The notes below the pieces were generated by a model. That model had not been told where the DNA came from, searched no databases, and saw nothing but the letters and a program-made list of their open reading frames with translations. Positions 54,511 to 64,000 of a DNA stretch of 64,000 bases are shown piece after piece. This stretch comes from Tragulus kanchil (Eukaryota > Chordata > Mammalia > Artiodactyla > Tragulidae): assembly GCA_022376925.1 (NCBI GenBank), contig JAIOJX010000032.1:169037979-169101978 (forward strand), given 5' to 3'. The number at the start of each line of letters is the position of its first letter. Position 1 is the stretch's first letter. A program made the translations under genes and the position numbers.

Positions 54511-57294
54511 TGGAAGAGGCTGGCGGGGACGCTGAGAGTGAGAGGGCTGGATGGCGCCCACTGCCGAGCCCAGCCCGGCGGCCGGCGGTCTCCTCCTCAC
54601 CGGGAGGCAGCGCGCTTGCCCTGGGACCCCAACTGCCCTCAGACACGCTCTCTGGGGTGACTCTGCCTCCCCATGACCACTGACCACCGCCCCTGCCCTG
54701 AATGGCAAGGGGAGGGCTGGAGATGGATGAGGGGGCCAGCAAGACCTCAGGGCTTCCAGTCGGGGGCTGAGAGCAGGGGCAGGGGCGCAGGAGGAGCTGC
54801 TGCAGCCTGGGGAGAGGCGGGTGGGGTGTTCCCTCGACTCTGGGGCTGCAAATGTGCACTGGCCACAGCCCCTAAGGCTGCCTGGACCTTGTGGGAGGAG
54901 AATGTGCTGCCTGGCTCTTGGGGTGGAGGATGGAGCCCCGAGAACGCCCGGGCCCGGGTGGTGCTGGGGTGAGGCTGCGAAGGGGCCGCTCGCCTCGAGC
55001 CGGCAGGTGCGCCTCCGTCCTCTTGACCCCAGGGCGCACCGGGCCTCCGGACCCTGCTGTCCTCTGCCAGCGCCAGGCGAGGCCTCCTTCCTTCTCTCAG
55101 CATGGTGCGGAGCGTCAGAGACAGGGGGCCTGCCCTCCCCTGAGGCTTGGGGCCTGGGTTCTGGAAGGCCAGCCGTGCCCGTGGAGGGGGACATGGTCTG
55201 CAGGCCACCCAGAACTCACGGCAGCTGCAGGCCAAGGGTGGCTGGGCTGCAGCCCTCACGGCCCCTCCCTCACGCAGGTTCAGCTTCTCTGCGAGAGGCC
55301 GGTGTGGTCTCTGCTGGGGTCCTCAAGTCTCAACTGAAAGCCCTGGGGCCCCGCAGCCCGTCCCCACCCCTGCCAGCTGCACACGGAGCCACATGGGGGG
55401 CCAGCCGCCACGGGGCCTGGCTGTGACTGGTGTCCGTCCCAGCCCTGGTTTTCCAGCCTGCCTGGGGCCATCGCTGCTCTTTCACAAACTGTCTGGAGAA
55501 ATTCCTGCAAACGCAGCTCATTCACTTCTCGAGGGGCTTCTTTTTCTTTCTTTTTTTTCCATCAGTAGTCAATAGAGAGAAGTACATTTTTAGTATCAAA
55601 ACTCAGCGGGTGGGGTCTCCACCAGCGTGTCTGGGCTGACCATTCTGTCTTAAACAACCGGAAAGCTGGGCGGGAGGTACGAGGTGACTGTTTGCAGACT
55701 CCAGACATGGGCAGCTCGGGCCTGTGACCCCCAGTAGAGGGGACAGGGGACTGAGCCGGCCGACCCGATGCCTCCTGCCACGTGCCGGGGAGGCCCCCAC
55801 AGGGCCTTGGGGTCCTGACAACTTGAAGAGACATGGGTCAGAATACTGGGAGACTGGGGCGGCTGGAGTTTTCAAGACAGACGATTAGGGAATAGGGAGG
55901 AAGGCAGATGAAGGGCTCGGGAATTCTGCATCGAGCTTCCCCAAGCAGTCTTCGTCTAAATGCCCAGGGTCCCGTCCACGGGGCGAAACTCCAAGAGCCA
56001 TTCTGGAGAAGCTGCAGAGACCAGGGCTCTGGGTGGCCTGACCCCTCCCCCAGTGGGAGAGGAGGGAACTTGTTAACAAGGCATTTGGGAAGGATGGACG
56101 CAGGAGAGCCCCGCCTCAGCAGTGAGCTGCCCTCATCCCGGAGAAGGGCTGAGATGCCACCTGTCCCCAGAGGCGTCAGCACTAGCCGTCTAAGGACCAA
56201 GCTCCTCTCCAGGGGACATCAGTTCCTGCCAGAACAAGCCCACACTCCTCAAAGAAGCGCAACGGAATTCCACGCTCAGCAGTGCGCGGCATCCACGTAA
56301 CGTCCAGCAGCCAGTCCAGCACCACGGCAGAGGCAACGGCCCAGGCAGCCGTGCCCCAGGAGAGCGCTCAGCTCCCCGGACAGACCCGGAGACGATGGCC
56401 GGCGGAGGAGGCGGGAAGCGTGCCAGAACCTCTGCTGTGCACACGCGCACCTGCTCGAGGGCGCACAGGAAGACGTGAACACGAGGAGAGAGGCACAGAC
56501 CTTCCAGACGGAAATTGTGACCGAGACGGAAGCACAGTGCTAGAGGGCACGTTCCGTGGGGTGGGGCCGGACGCCGCAGAGAAGCCAGCAGGTCCGCGTG
56601 GACACTGAAAGCAGGAAGTGTCCCACTTGTGACTTCTGTAAACCGAGAGACCAGAGAGCGCAGAGCCCGGCCGCCCTCCCGCCACCCTCGCTGCCCTCCG
56701 GCCGCCGCGCGCCCGAGTGCCGGTGAGAGAGGCCGTGCGGCTGAGACGCTGCGCCGCCCTTTGCAGGAAACGTCGGTGGACCCTAGGGTCGAGGACTGCG
56801 ACCTCTCTACACCATACATCGTAGGGCAAACTCTGCGTTTCTCAAAACGAATGCCCATTTCTTTAAGCCCGTGGGTCAGAGGGATCCCGGTCAGCAGAAC
56901 AGGGACCTCCGGGATGGGAAGGGACGCTGGGCGGCACGTTGGGGGAGGCGGGCAGTGGGGAGAGCCCTGCGGGGCGGCAGCCACGCCTCCTCCCAGAGCG
57001 CCTCGGGGGCCCTGACCCTCACCCTGGGCCCGGAGCACCGGGGGCTCGGTCCTGTGGGCTCTCGAGGCGCTCTGTTCCCACCAGACCGTGAGCCTCCCGG
57101 GCAGGGCTGCCTGCCTCACTCGGGGCCCCAGGCCAGCGGGAGGCCTGTTCGGATCAGGTGCAGGAGGAGCGGGACGCACGGCCGGCTGTGGGCAGTGCGG
57201 TCCTGCCCCAGCCTCCCAGCCGGAACCGGAACCTTGGCCCTTCTGCTTGCCGCGGCGTCTCCCTCTCCTCCTCCCTCACCCTGTCCTCTCTCAG
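54511..57294. other. GC-rich single-copy DNA, no gene recognised
   Basis: No repeat family recognised. Frames up to 329 codons (56190-57179 minus) are overlapping and Arg/Pro/Ala-rich. A T-rich patch at 55540-55600 followed by complex sequence might be a short non-coding element. Confidence 0.4.
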
Positions 57295-57560
57295 TTTTTT
57301 AGCTGACATCTGTAATTCGGAAAGCCATAAAAATGAATATAGATGAAATATTAGAGGGCGACAGTGTGAAGAAAGCACGAACAAAGAGGCGCTCGCCGCG
57401 TGAAACAGGTCTTCAAGCAGCTCTCATCTGCGCCCGGCCTCAGCCCAGTGAAATTGATTCATTGACCAAATTGGCCATTTAAAATTCAAAAGCCTGTGTT
57501 CTCTGAGCGCAGCTCCCGCCTCTCGAGATTTATGGGCCGCAGAGAGGATCGTCTTTTTTG
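57295..57560. other. AT-rich island, strong candidate conserved non-coding element
   Basis: Uninterrupted complex AT-rich sequence. Stretches include ACATCTGTAATTCGGAAAGC, CATAAAAATGAATATAGATG, TGAAATTGATTCATTGACCA, AATTGGCCATTTAAAATTC and CTCGAGATTTATGGGCC. It contains homeodomain-like ATTGATTCATTGA. No repeat family or frame recognised. This is the clearest such block in the unduplicated part. Confidence 0.4.
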
Positions 57561-59074
57561 AGGATGATCTACAGCGAGGCAACAGGCCTCTCCTTCCGTG
57601 GAGCCTGCGCTCACCCCAACGTGGCCTGAAGCTGGTGGGGCAGCGCTGGCTCACTGGGCCCTGGAGGGCCCCTTGGCAGGTGCTGGCCCGGGACCCGTGT
57701 CTGTGGGCCGGCCTCCCCTCCCGGCTCGGTCCTGTCCGAGGACCCTGCCCCGAGAAGGACGGGGACTGGAGGCGGGCCTGCAGAGAAGAGCGAGTCTGAG
57801 CCGCCGAGCCTGCCCGCCAGACGCGCTGGGCCGGAGCGGAGGCAGCACTGGGCAGGCCCCGGGGCCGGACCAAGGCGACCGGGCGGGGCGGGCTTCCACG
57901 GAGGAGCTGCACGAGGCTCTGCAGGGGGAGGGTGGGCCCGCTGTGGACGGCAGCTCTGACGCCCCTCACGTCAAGGATGCTGAGGCCAGCACGTCAGGAG
58001 GCAACCGCCACCGAGGGACACTGGGTCACAGACCCCAGAAGGAGGGTCCAGTCTGGCGCAGGGCCACGCGGGAAGCAGAAGGCTCGGCCGGGGGGCGGAG
58101 GGCCAGGGTGGCCTGAGGACACGGCCTCTCTCGTGGTCTCCGCGGGGAGGAGGGCGAGGGGGGCAAGGCTGCCCCTGGCTGGCTCGCGTGGTTTCCTCGG
58201 CTCCGGGCCGGCCTGCCCCCGGGCACCGGGACCTGAGATGCAGTCCGGAGTGCGAGTGCCCAGGAGGAGGGCGGGGCGTGGGCGCTGGACTGGCGGGTTG
58301 GCATTTGAAGGGGCAGGTGTGGGCGGGTGGCCTGAGCTGTTTACTGTCTCTGGGAGCTGAAAGCCTCAGGGCGGCAGCCCCTGCACCCGGACGGGAAAGC
58401 GTCGGAACACGGAAGGTACCAGACGTGGTCACACAGGGTCTGGGAACCCCGAAGGGTGGGTCCTCCCCTCCACCCCCACGGTGGGCAGGCAACAGCGGGC
58501 CTTCCCCGGGCTCCGGCGACCTCTACTAAACCAGCTGCCCCTGCAGAAACGAGGCCTGGAAGCACACGGAAGGGCTGGCGGGGGACGAGGCGCCGGGCAG
58601 GGCCGGGCGAGGCTGGGGCTGAGGGCCCGGGAGGCAGGCACGCTTCCAGAGCCCAGGCGTGTGCTCGATCTCTGAACGGGTGGGTGGCGGCCATTCACCA
58701 GGGGAAGCTTCTAGGAAGAAGCGCAGACGGCCAGCAGACCAGGGAGAGAGTCAGGTCCAGAGGTGCCGCGGCCAGTCCGAGGCCAGACCCAGGGTCTGTC
58801 TGAGACCGGGACTCAGGTGTGGATCGGACCAGGCGTCTGGGCTCAGTCTAGACCAGGTCTCTGAGTCCGGTTCTGAGATCAGGACCTCCCCAGCCGTGGG
58901 CCCGGCTCAGGGTCGTCTCTACGCAGGGCAGGCACCCTCAGCGCAGGGGGAGTGGGCTGTCGTTTAGGTCGAGAAAGCGGACGGCGGGCCTCGACCTAGC
59001 CGGAGCCCTGAGCGCGGCCGCGGCCCGGAGCACCGGACGGCTTCTTCCTGCCCCACTGGGCAAAGCCTCGCGTC
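57561..59074. other. GC-rich single-copy DNA
   Basis: No gene or repeat family recognised. Around 58790-58885 a loose recurrence of GAC/CAGG/TCTGAG words gives a weakly periodic look but no clear unit. Confidence 0.4.
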
Positions 59075-59275
59075 CCCACTGTAATTACTCCATCTTATTT
59101 TGCAACTTTAATTGTACACCGAGTGGCACTAAAACCGTCGTCATGTGGCGAGCCTCTGACGGCGGCATCGACTTCACTCCGACGGCTACGACCGCGACAC
59201 CTCACGGTTCGCCCGTCTTGCTTCGTGATGGCGCCGCGAGGTGTGTGATAGCTAGTTACGGAACCGGGCGATGAC
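59075..59275. other. AT-rich island, candidate conserved non-coding element
   Basis: Begins CACTGTAATTACTCCATCTT, then TGCAACTTTAATTGTACACC. A CpG-containing but complex stretch follows, with GTCGTCATGTGGCGAGCCTC and GGTGTGTGATAGCTAGTTAC. Contains TAATTA and TTTAATTG homeodomain-like cores. No frame or repeat family recognised. Confidence 0.38.
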
Positions 59276-62200
59276 TGACTGCGTCTGACGCGTAAGCTCT
59301 CTGCAGCCCGGCCCCGGGAGCGCGCTGGTGAGCAGGGGTCGGAGAGCCGCCTCGTTTCTCAGCTGCAGGGTGGGCGGCCCTGCGGGAGGCTCCTACAGAT
59401 CGAGCAGCGCCCTCGGGTGTCCCCGGGCAGCCAGGCAAGTCGCCCGCCCGCTCCTGACAGCCGGAAGCTCTTTATGCCACAGGCGGCGGGGGCCCGGCCT
59501 CAGGGTGGGAGCCAGCGGGGGGCCCAGGTTCCAGCTCCTCCCCGAGCCGGCCTGGGTGCTGTCCCGGGGCCGTGGGGGCCAGTGGCCCTGGTCCTGCCCT
59601 GGGGGCCTGAGTCCAGCCGAGCAGCTGGCCTTCCTGTGCCGGGGCTCCTGGAGCGGGGTGAGGGGTGGCCCAGAGAGGGCGGCGTCCGGGGCCAGCGAGG
59701 CGAGGGCCCAGGAGAGGCCTGCGGGCGCGGACGGCTCTCGGCCAGACTGCTCTGGAGAAGCCCATCCTGGGCCTCAGCCGGAGGTCACGGCCGCTGGCCC
59801 TGGGCCCCTTGGGGTGGGCTGAGACACCCATCCAGGGCCACACCGTCAGGGAGGCAGAGCCTCGGGGGTCCCCGCTGTGGCCCCTGTGTCTGGGGGGAGA
59901 AGGGGTTCTTTAATTCCTGGACTCCCTCCCTCCCTCCCTGAAGTGCTTCCTCCTGGGTCAGAGGTCAGCACCCAGGCCGGGGCCCAGGCTCACCCCCCGG
60001 GCTGCCGTTCCGGGCTCCCCAGGCACCGGCGGGCGACCCCAGGCAGGCTCTGCGGCCTCTCTGGCTTGGCTTTCCGGGCGCCGCGCCCAGGCGGCGGGGC
60101 GAGCTCGCGGCAGTCCCGTCCACGAGTCGGGGCCACAGTGAGGGGCCGCGGAGCCCAGGGGCTCTGCCTCCTTGACCCTGGAGGCTGGCGAGGAAGCCGA
60201 AAGCCCCGGTGAGGCGGCCGCGGCCTCGTGCAGGGTCAGGAGGGCAGCCCGGCTGGCGAGGCAGCGGGCGCGGGGCTGGGCCCCTCGTCCCCAGGTCTCC
60301 AGGCCCCTGGTGTCTGGCACTGGGGAAGGACGGCCATGGGCAGCGGGCAGACAGGTGTGGTTTCAGCCGTACCCCCAAAGGCAGCACGGTGACTCCCCCC
60401 GAGGGGCGCAGGGCCGACGGCCTGGGCTGTGCTTGGGCGCTGCCCCCGGGCCGCTCGGAGCTGGGCTGACGGCTGCCGCTCCCAGTCAGCGTGTCCCCAG
60501 AGCCCCCGCGTTCCCCGCTGGAGCCAGGGCGCGCCGCAACGCGCCCCTGAGCCTGGGCGGCCAGGCCCTTGGAGGTGTCCCCCGGGGGCTGCTCACGCCT
60601 TAAACCAAAAGCGAGCTCCGCTCTGAGCCGGGGCGAGCTCACCCTCCAGGGCCCCTGCCCCGCCCAGCCTTCTCTCGGGCGCTGACCCTCCGTCCTCCGG
60701 GCCACGGGCTCGGGCTGAGGACGACCCTGCTGTCCTCCCGGCTGCTGCTGGAGCGCCACTGGCTCGCTCCCGTGACAAGCCCGCGCCGCCCTCGGGGGAC
60801 GCACGCGGCTGTCACGGTCGCCCCTCCCTCTGCGTTGCCGTCTCCTCCACCGGCAGCCGCGCTCCTTTGGCTCTGCCTGGTCTTTGGTCTCTCCCCACCC
60901 TCTTCGTTGCGGTGTTTTCTTTCTTGGGTCCCTGGGGCTCAGGCCGCTGTCGAGTCCCCCGCACCGGGCAGGGGCGCCGCTGGCAGGCTCGGCTGTGGGC
61001 TGGTGCAGGCACAGCCACGAGGCCGCCACGAGGCCTCGCGAGCGGCTTCCGCCTTCCGTCTCTGCCGACCGCCCAGGGCCTCCTGGGAGCCAGCGTCCAC
61101 GCCGGGGGGGTGGGTAGAGCGATTTCAGCGCGGAGGGGACCCAGCTACGCTTCCAGGACCTCCTTCCCACTGCTTAACCTGGAAAGTCACATCAGACCTC
61201 TCTCCTTCACCCAGCTCTAGGGGCGTGGATGAGACAGAGACCAGGTGGTCCCGTGAGGGCCAAAGTCAACGCCGCCTGCTCTCTGGAACTTCCCAACGGA
61301 AAGCGCATCTCCAATTCCACCAAGGACGATGTGTTTTAAACATCTGTCACAATGTTTCGCAAGTCACAAATTCTGCAGCAAAGTGACGTAAAGGGATGGT
61401 GACTCTCTCCCATGGCAGTGACCTGTCCGGGACCAGTGGAGCAAGGAAATGGGAAAGGCTGAGGAGTCCTCCTTCGGCCAGGGCACTTGGAGTGGCCTCC
61501 GGGAACTAGGTCCAGGCCCTCGAGGGCGCGTCCATGGTCTCAGGAAGAGATGCGTGGAGGCTCAGGGAACAACCTGTGAATCACAACACTGCTGGCGCTG
61601 CCTAGAACAGACCTATTTCCCGGCTCCTCCCTCCTCAGCTCACCTGGTGGGTGATCCGGCCGCAGGAGAGCCAGCCGTCCCTGCGTGGCCTTGCGCTCAC
61701 AGCCACCAGGTCTGTCTTGTGAGCTGCGGCCCCTTGGCTGCATCTGACCCCCTCTCCACTCGCTCGCTGGCCCCCCAGGGACAGGCACATTCAGCTCACG
61801 TCCTCCACCCTGGACCTCCCCACCTCCGCTGGGGGAGGCCCTGAGCAGAAGGAAGAGATACAGTGTGGGAGGTTCCAGAACCTGGCCACACCCACCCGTT
61901 GCTAGGCTACGCCCATTGTATCCCGCTGTCTGAGGAGCCTGAGCCCTTGAGGGGCTGCGGGGAGGTGGCGGGGAGACCATCCTCCTAGAGAGCAGCGGAG
62001 GCTGGCTGCCCGAGGCGAGCCCCGGGGCCCTGGGGCGGGTGGAAGGAGGGCAGCGGGGGACCCCGAGGGCCTGGGAGCCCTGGTGCCAAGCCCAGCCGTA
62101 GCAGGGCTGTTCACCTGCTTCCACCCAGCGTCTGCTCTGGACCGAGTAAGCCCACCTCCTCACTGGACCATTCTTTAAATTTCAATATGGGAGCATCTTC

Positions 62201-62754
62201 ACGAATAAATCCTTGGAAAAGGCCCCCCTCTCCCCATAGAGCTTGTCCAGCGAGCTTCCGAGGTGCGGGCCGGGCGGGGACAGCCAGAGTCTCAGGGCTT
62301 GTGGAGGGGCGCTGCCCGTGGGCGCCTGGGGTCGGGTGCGCAGCCATTCCACCAGGCCACGTTCCAGCAGGGAGGAGTCTGGGAATCACCTGACCAAGCA
62401 GGTCTTGTTCCAGGAACATGAGCGTTAAACAGAGTCGGGAAGTCTCCCCTAATTCAGCTCACGCGCAGACGGGGGGAGGCAGCCTGTGAGCACCGACCTA
62501 CGAGAAGGCAGGCTGGCTGCAACCTCATCCCTTCTCGGTGGAAACTCTCGGATAATCAGAAACACGAGGGCGACCTCACTGGTGAAGGGCGACCTCTGCC
62601 AACACCGCAGACCCCGGATTCTGTTAAAACGTCAGACGCAGCCCATCCGAGTCGGGACCTTGGGCGCTGACGCGCTCGAGGCTGCTCCTCTCCGGGGCGC
62701 CTGGGGTCTGGCCGGTGATCCAGGCAGGAAGAAAGGGGATGAGGGCTGGAAGCA
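59276..62754. other. GC-rich single-copy DNA, no gene recognised
   Basis: About 3.5 kb. A 401-codon minus-strand frame at 59965-61170 is low-complexity Arg/Gly/Pro/Ala and overlaps frames on the other strand. Two AT-richer complex patches at about 61300-61400 and 62160-62240 might be small non-coding elements. A CTCC-type short repeat lies at 59922-59940. Confidence 0.4.
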
Positions 62755-62905
62755 GACACGAACAGACATTCATGTAGATGACGTAACTTTCTACGTAAAA
62801 GAACGATATTGTGCAGTTAGGGTTAATTAGGCTTGATATAAGGAGATATAAAAACCCACGGCCTTTCGTCGTCACCGCCGTCACTAACTGGAAAGTGCAG
62901 AGGAA
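62755..62905. other. Complex AT-richer island with TATA-like motif
   Basis: Contains GATGACGTAACTTTCTACGT (with a CRE-like TGACGTAA), GTTAGGGTTAATTAGGCTTG and a TATA-like GATATAAAAACCC near 62847-62859. No supported transcript. Could be a conserved non-coding element or a chance promoter-like pattern. Confidence 0.28.
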
Positions 62906-63078
62906 ACCTCGCCACCCACGGCAGCGGCAGAACCGCTGCTTAGCGGCCAGCAGAGACGCGCGGCACGCCAGTGGGAAGACAGCAGCTCTGCGGGAGGGTG
63001 GAGAGGGAGGTCTGCCTGCGGGAGAGACGCAGCTGTAAATGTTCGGTTCTCTTTTCAAATAATCTGGACATTAAATGT

Positions 63079-63420
63079 TATTTATGTATTTATTTATTTC
63101 TATTCTGGGTTTTCACGGCTGCCACAGGCTCCTCTCTAGTTGCAGGGAGTGGAGGCTCCTCTCTAGTGGAAGCAAGCAGGCTTCTCGTGGCGGTGACTTC
63201 TCTTGTTGCGGAGCTCGGGCCCTAGGGCTCACGGGCTTCAGGAGTCGCGGCCCACGGGCTCCACAGCTGCGGCTCCGAGGCTCTAGAGCACAGGCTCCAT
63301 CGTTGTGGCTCCTGAGCTTAGTTGCTCCGCAGCCTGTGGGATCTTCCCGGATCAGGGATCGACCCTGTGTCTCCTGCACTGGCAGGCGAGCTCTTCACCA
63401 CTGAGCCACCAGGGAAGCCC
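63079..63420 (-). mobile_element. CHR-2-type SINE, minus strand
   Basis: Shows TTCTATTCTGGGTTTTCACG, CCTCTCTAGTTGCAGGGAGT, GTTGCGGAGCTCGGGCCCTA, TTAGTTGCTCCGCAGCCTGT, GGATCAGGGATCGACCC and CTGAGCCACCAGGGAAGCCC. Same subfamily as 52315-52671. Confidence 0.92.
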
Positions 63421-63422
63421 CT

Positions 63423-63745
63423 GGGCTATCTTATAATTAGTAGCTTCAGTACAACAAAAGGCATCCATAACAAAGTTAAAAAAGTAAGCCACAGACCAAG
63501 AGGAATTATTTTCTATAAACATAACAGACAAATGACTATCCAGCATACATCACGATCTCATGGTAATCAATAAGATAATAGAAAAAAGAGCTGGATGTGG
63601 AGGGGAGGCTCAAGAGGGAGGGGTACATGCAGAGAAATAGCTCCTTCTCTTTGTTGCATAGCAGAAGCGAACACCATCTTGTAAAGCGACTACACTTCAA
63701 TAACGAAACATACAAAAGCCAGGAAAAAAAAAATCAATTAAAACA
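63423..63745 (+). mobile_element. L1 3' end, plus strand
   Basis: AT-rich L1-like sequence ending in the ruminant-type L1 3' tail order: GGATGTGGAGGGGAGGCTCA, GAGGGAGGGGTACATGCAG, CACCATCTTGTAAAGCGACT, ACACTTCAATAACG and an A-run. 5'-truncated at the SINE. Confidence 0.65.
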
Positions 63746-64000
63746 GGCCAAGAATAGGGCCACATGACTAGCAGAAGCGGCCGCTGGATGGCCAGTGCCT
63801 TCTCCCCGGGGCAGAGGTGGTGTGAGCATCACGTTCAGGGAGGCAGAAGCGCCTAGTGCGCCAGTGCCGGTCCTAGAGGACAGTGCGCGGTGGGGCGCCG
63901 CCCGGAGGGCGCACGGCGTGAGCAGAGCTCTGTCCACTCCCGGAGCCTGGCTCCCTCCCCCAGCAGGTCCAGCTCTCCTTCCGGGACGTTGCTGCGCCGA
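63746..64000. other. GC-rich single-copy DNA to window end
   Basis: No gene or repeat recognised. Confidence 0.4.

Noticed and set aside
58790..58885. Possible degenerate tandem repeat of TCTGAG/GACCAGG words
   Set aside because: No consistent unit length could be defined by eye.
59965..61170. 401-codon minus-strand open frame
   Set aside because: Arg/Gly/Pro/Ala-rich, crosses other frames, no domain or splice context. Expected from GC-rich sequence where stop codons are rare.

Overview
This is vertebrate nuclear DNA from a ruminant, most likely a bovid (cattle, buffalo, sheep or goat group). The evidence is the interspersed repeats: Bov-tA/ART2-type SINEs, tRNA-Glu-derived CHR-2-type SINEs, and BovB (RTE) LINE pieces, including reverse-transcriptase-like coding, sit beside old mammalian L1 3' ends and a MER5A-like DNA transposon. 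I could not identify any complete protein-coding gene, RNA gene, CRISPR array or bacterial-style element. Most open frames are chance frames in very GC-rich DNA or lie inside repeats.

The dominant structure is not biological. Seventeen direct tandem duplications of about 1.0-1.17 kb (pairs A-Q below) lie between 1,244 and 52,452. Their unit boundaries are unrelated to one another and cut through SINEs, LINEs and unique DNA. The copies are nearly identical and differ mainly by small indels, many in homopolymers or near unit ends. Several pairs are chained, so a short stretch occurs three times. One copy begins with three ambiguous bases. All this fits Sanger-read-length contig ends that were placed next to each other instead of being merged. 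Taking out the second copies removes about 18.7 kb, so the real locus is probably about 45 kb. The stretch 52,453-64,000 shows no such duplication.

Layout of the underlying locus: 1-12,000 is GC-rich single-copy DNA with one Bov-tA SINE. From 12,900 to 20,800 lies a repeat-dense zone: ART2-type and tRNA-type SINEs, an L1 3' end, a BovB insertion with an inverted 5' part, a second L1 3' end, a CHR-2 SINE, a MER5A-like element and a BovB 3' end. From 20,900 to 34,000 are SINEs and unique DNA. From 34,000 to 49,000 the sequence is GC-rich, with an L1 ORF2 remnant, a GC-rich minisatellite and L1 3' ends. From 49,000 to 53,500 are L1, BovB and CHR-2 elements. From 53,500 to 64,000 it is mostly single-copy.

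Scattered through the GC-rich background are short AT-richer islands of complex sequence (for example 3,703-3,990, 10,530-10,888, 45,140-45,260, 47,017-47,200, 57,295-57,560 and 59,075-59,275). They look like conserved non-coding elements, which would suit a regulatory gene desert, but no alignment was possible here. Several SINEs carry many apparent A/T-to-G/C changes from their family sequence. That suggests a high-recombination, possibly subtelomeric, location; this is inference.
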